In this document: one piece after another, positions 6,048 through 6,303 of the stretch
Layout: each line of letters starts with the position of its first letter
Position numbering within the stretch: the first letter of the stretch is position 1
NCBI GenBank assembly: GCA_021809235.1
Contig: JAKBAG010000175.1
Span: 1-6,303, forward strand
Source: Acidobacteriota bacterium
GTDB taxonomy: Bacteria > Acidobacteriota > Terriglobia > Terriglobales > Acidobacteriaceae
Length of the DNA: 6,303 nt
Direction: 5' to 3'
Program-made: the position numbers and the translations under genes
The notes under the pieces: model-generated
What the model saw: only the letters and a program-made list of their open reading frames with translations
What the model was told of the DNA's origin: nothing
Database searches by the model: none

Positions 6048-6303
6048 ATGCGAGGAAGAGGGATAGCAGGAGTGCTGGTCTTGGCGCTGGCGATGGCTGG
6101 CGCGTGCGCAGGCGCAGAGGTGACCGGGTATGTACATGCCGAGGGACGCAACCTGGTGGATCCTGCCGGGCATCGGCTGCTGTTACGCGGAACAAACCTG
6201 GGCAACTGGCTGATTCAGGAAGGCTACATGTTCCACTTTGACGGCGGGCCGCAGTCGGCGCGGGAGATCGAGGCGCTGACGACGGAGCTGATGGGGCCGG
6301 TTG
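6048..6303 (+). CDS. Secreted glycoside hydrolase family 5 (cellulase-like), N-terminal part; cut by window end
   Basis: Eighty-five residues are visible before the window ends. Residues 1-23 form a signal peptide: basic MRGRG, hydrophobic core GVLVLALAMAG, and a likely cleavage after AGA. A cysteine at 20 follows AGA, a poor lipobox, so type I secretion is favoured over a lipoprotein. After a short beta region (EGRNLVDPAGHRLLLRG) comes the GH5-like hallmark RGTNLGNWLIQEGYMFHF (47-64), which begins the first strand of the TIM barrel, followed by GPQSAREIEALTTELMGP. This combination is typical of bacterial GH5 enzymes acting on beta-glucans, but the two catalytic glutamates lie beyond the window, so the substrate is unknown. 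AGGGAG at 6037-6042 stands 5 nt before the ATG and decides the start against GTG 6042, which would overlap it. The gene is divergent from the EMO-etfBA operon and shows no functional link to it. Confidence 0.85.
   Translation, partial: MRGRGIAGVLVLALAMAGACAGAEVTGYVHAEGRNLVDPAGHRLLLRGTNLGNWLIQEGYMFHFDGGPQSAREIEALTTELMGPV

Overview
The window is GC-rich bacterial DNA, very probably from the Acidobacteriota, class Terriglobia (Acidobacterium/Granulicella/Terriglobus-like). This assignment is inferred from the mix of genes and the codon style and was not tested by a search. Five protein-coding genes can be supported. Two of them run off the window edges.

Layout. Positions 1-583 (minus) hold the N-terminal part of an AraC-family regulator with the AraC_N (PF06719) sensor domain. 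It is transcribed away from an aldo/keto reductase gene at 829-1824 (plus). The 245-bp gap between them holds a nearly exact direct repeat with a period of 21 bp, the spacing expected for tandem AraC half-sites. The reductase gene ends at a strong, probably two-way hairpin terminator (stem 1878-1909) that separates it from a convergent minus-strand operon. Read 5' to 3' on the minus strand, that operon is a membrane iron-sulfur/cytochrome b-type oxidoreductase (5761-3779), then etfB (3671-2901), then etfA (2904-1936). Divergent from the operon, at 6048, starts a secreted glycoside hydrolase family 5 enzyme that leaves the window at 6303.

How the genes work together. EtfB and EtfA form the soluble electron-transfer flavoprotein that collects electrons from acyl-CoA dehydrogenases and related flavoenzymes. 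The large membrane protein has the layout of the EtfAB:menaquinone oxidoreductase (EMO) family, which includes mycobacterial EtfD: a NarI-like membrane domain with candidate heme b histidines, two 4Fe-4S ferredoxin motifs and two HdrD-like cysteine-rich domains. It would pass electrons from reduced EtfAB to the membrane quinone pool. The three genes therefore look like one electron-input module with no dehydrogenase beside it. The reductase/regulator pair and the glycoside hydrolase look like separate units.

No tRNA, rRNA, CRISPR array, insertion sequence or phage gene was seen. Nothing here is clearly a new system. The most interesting items are the EMO-etfBA operon, the asymmetric cysteine motifs in its membrane subunit, and the 21-bp repeat in the regulator/reductase promoter region.
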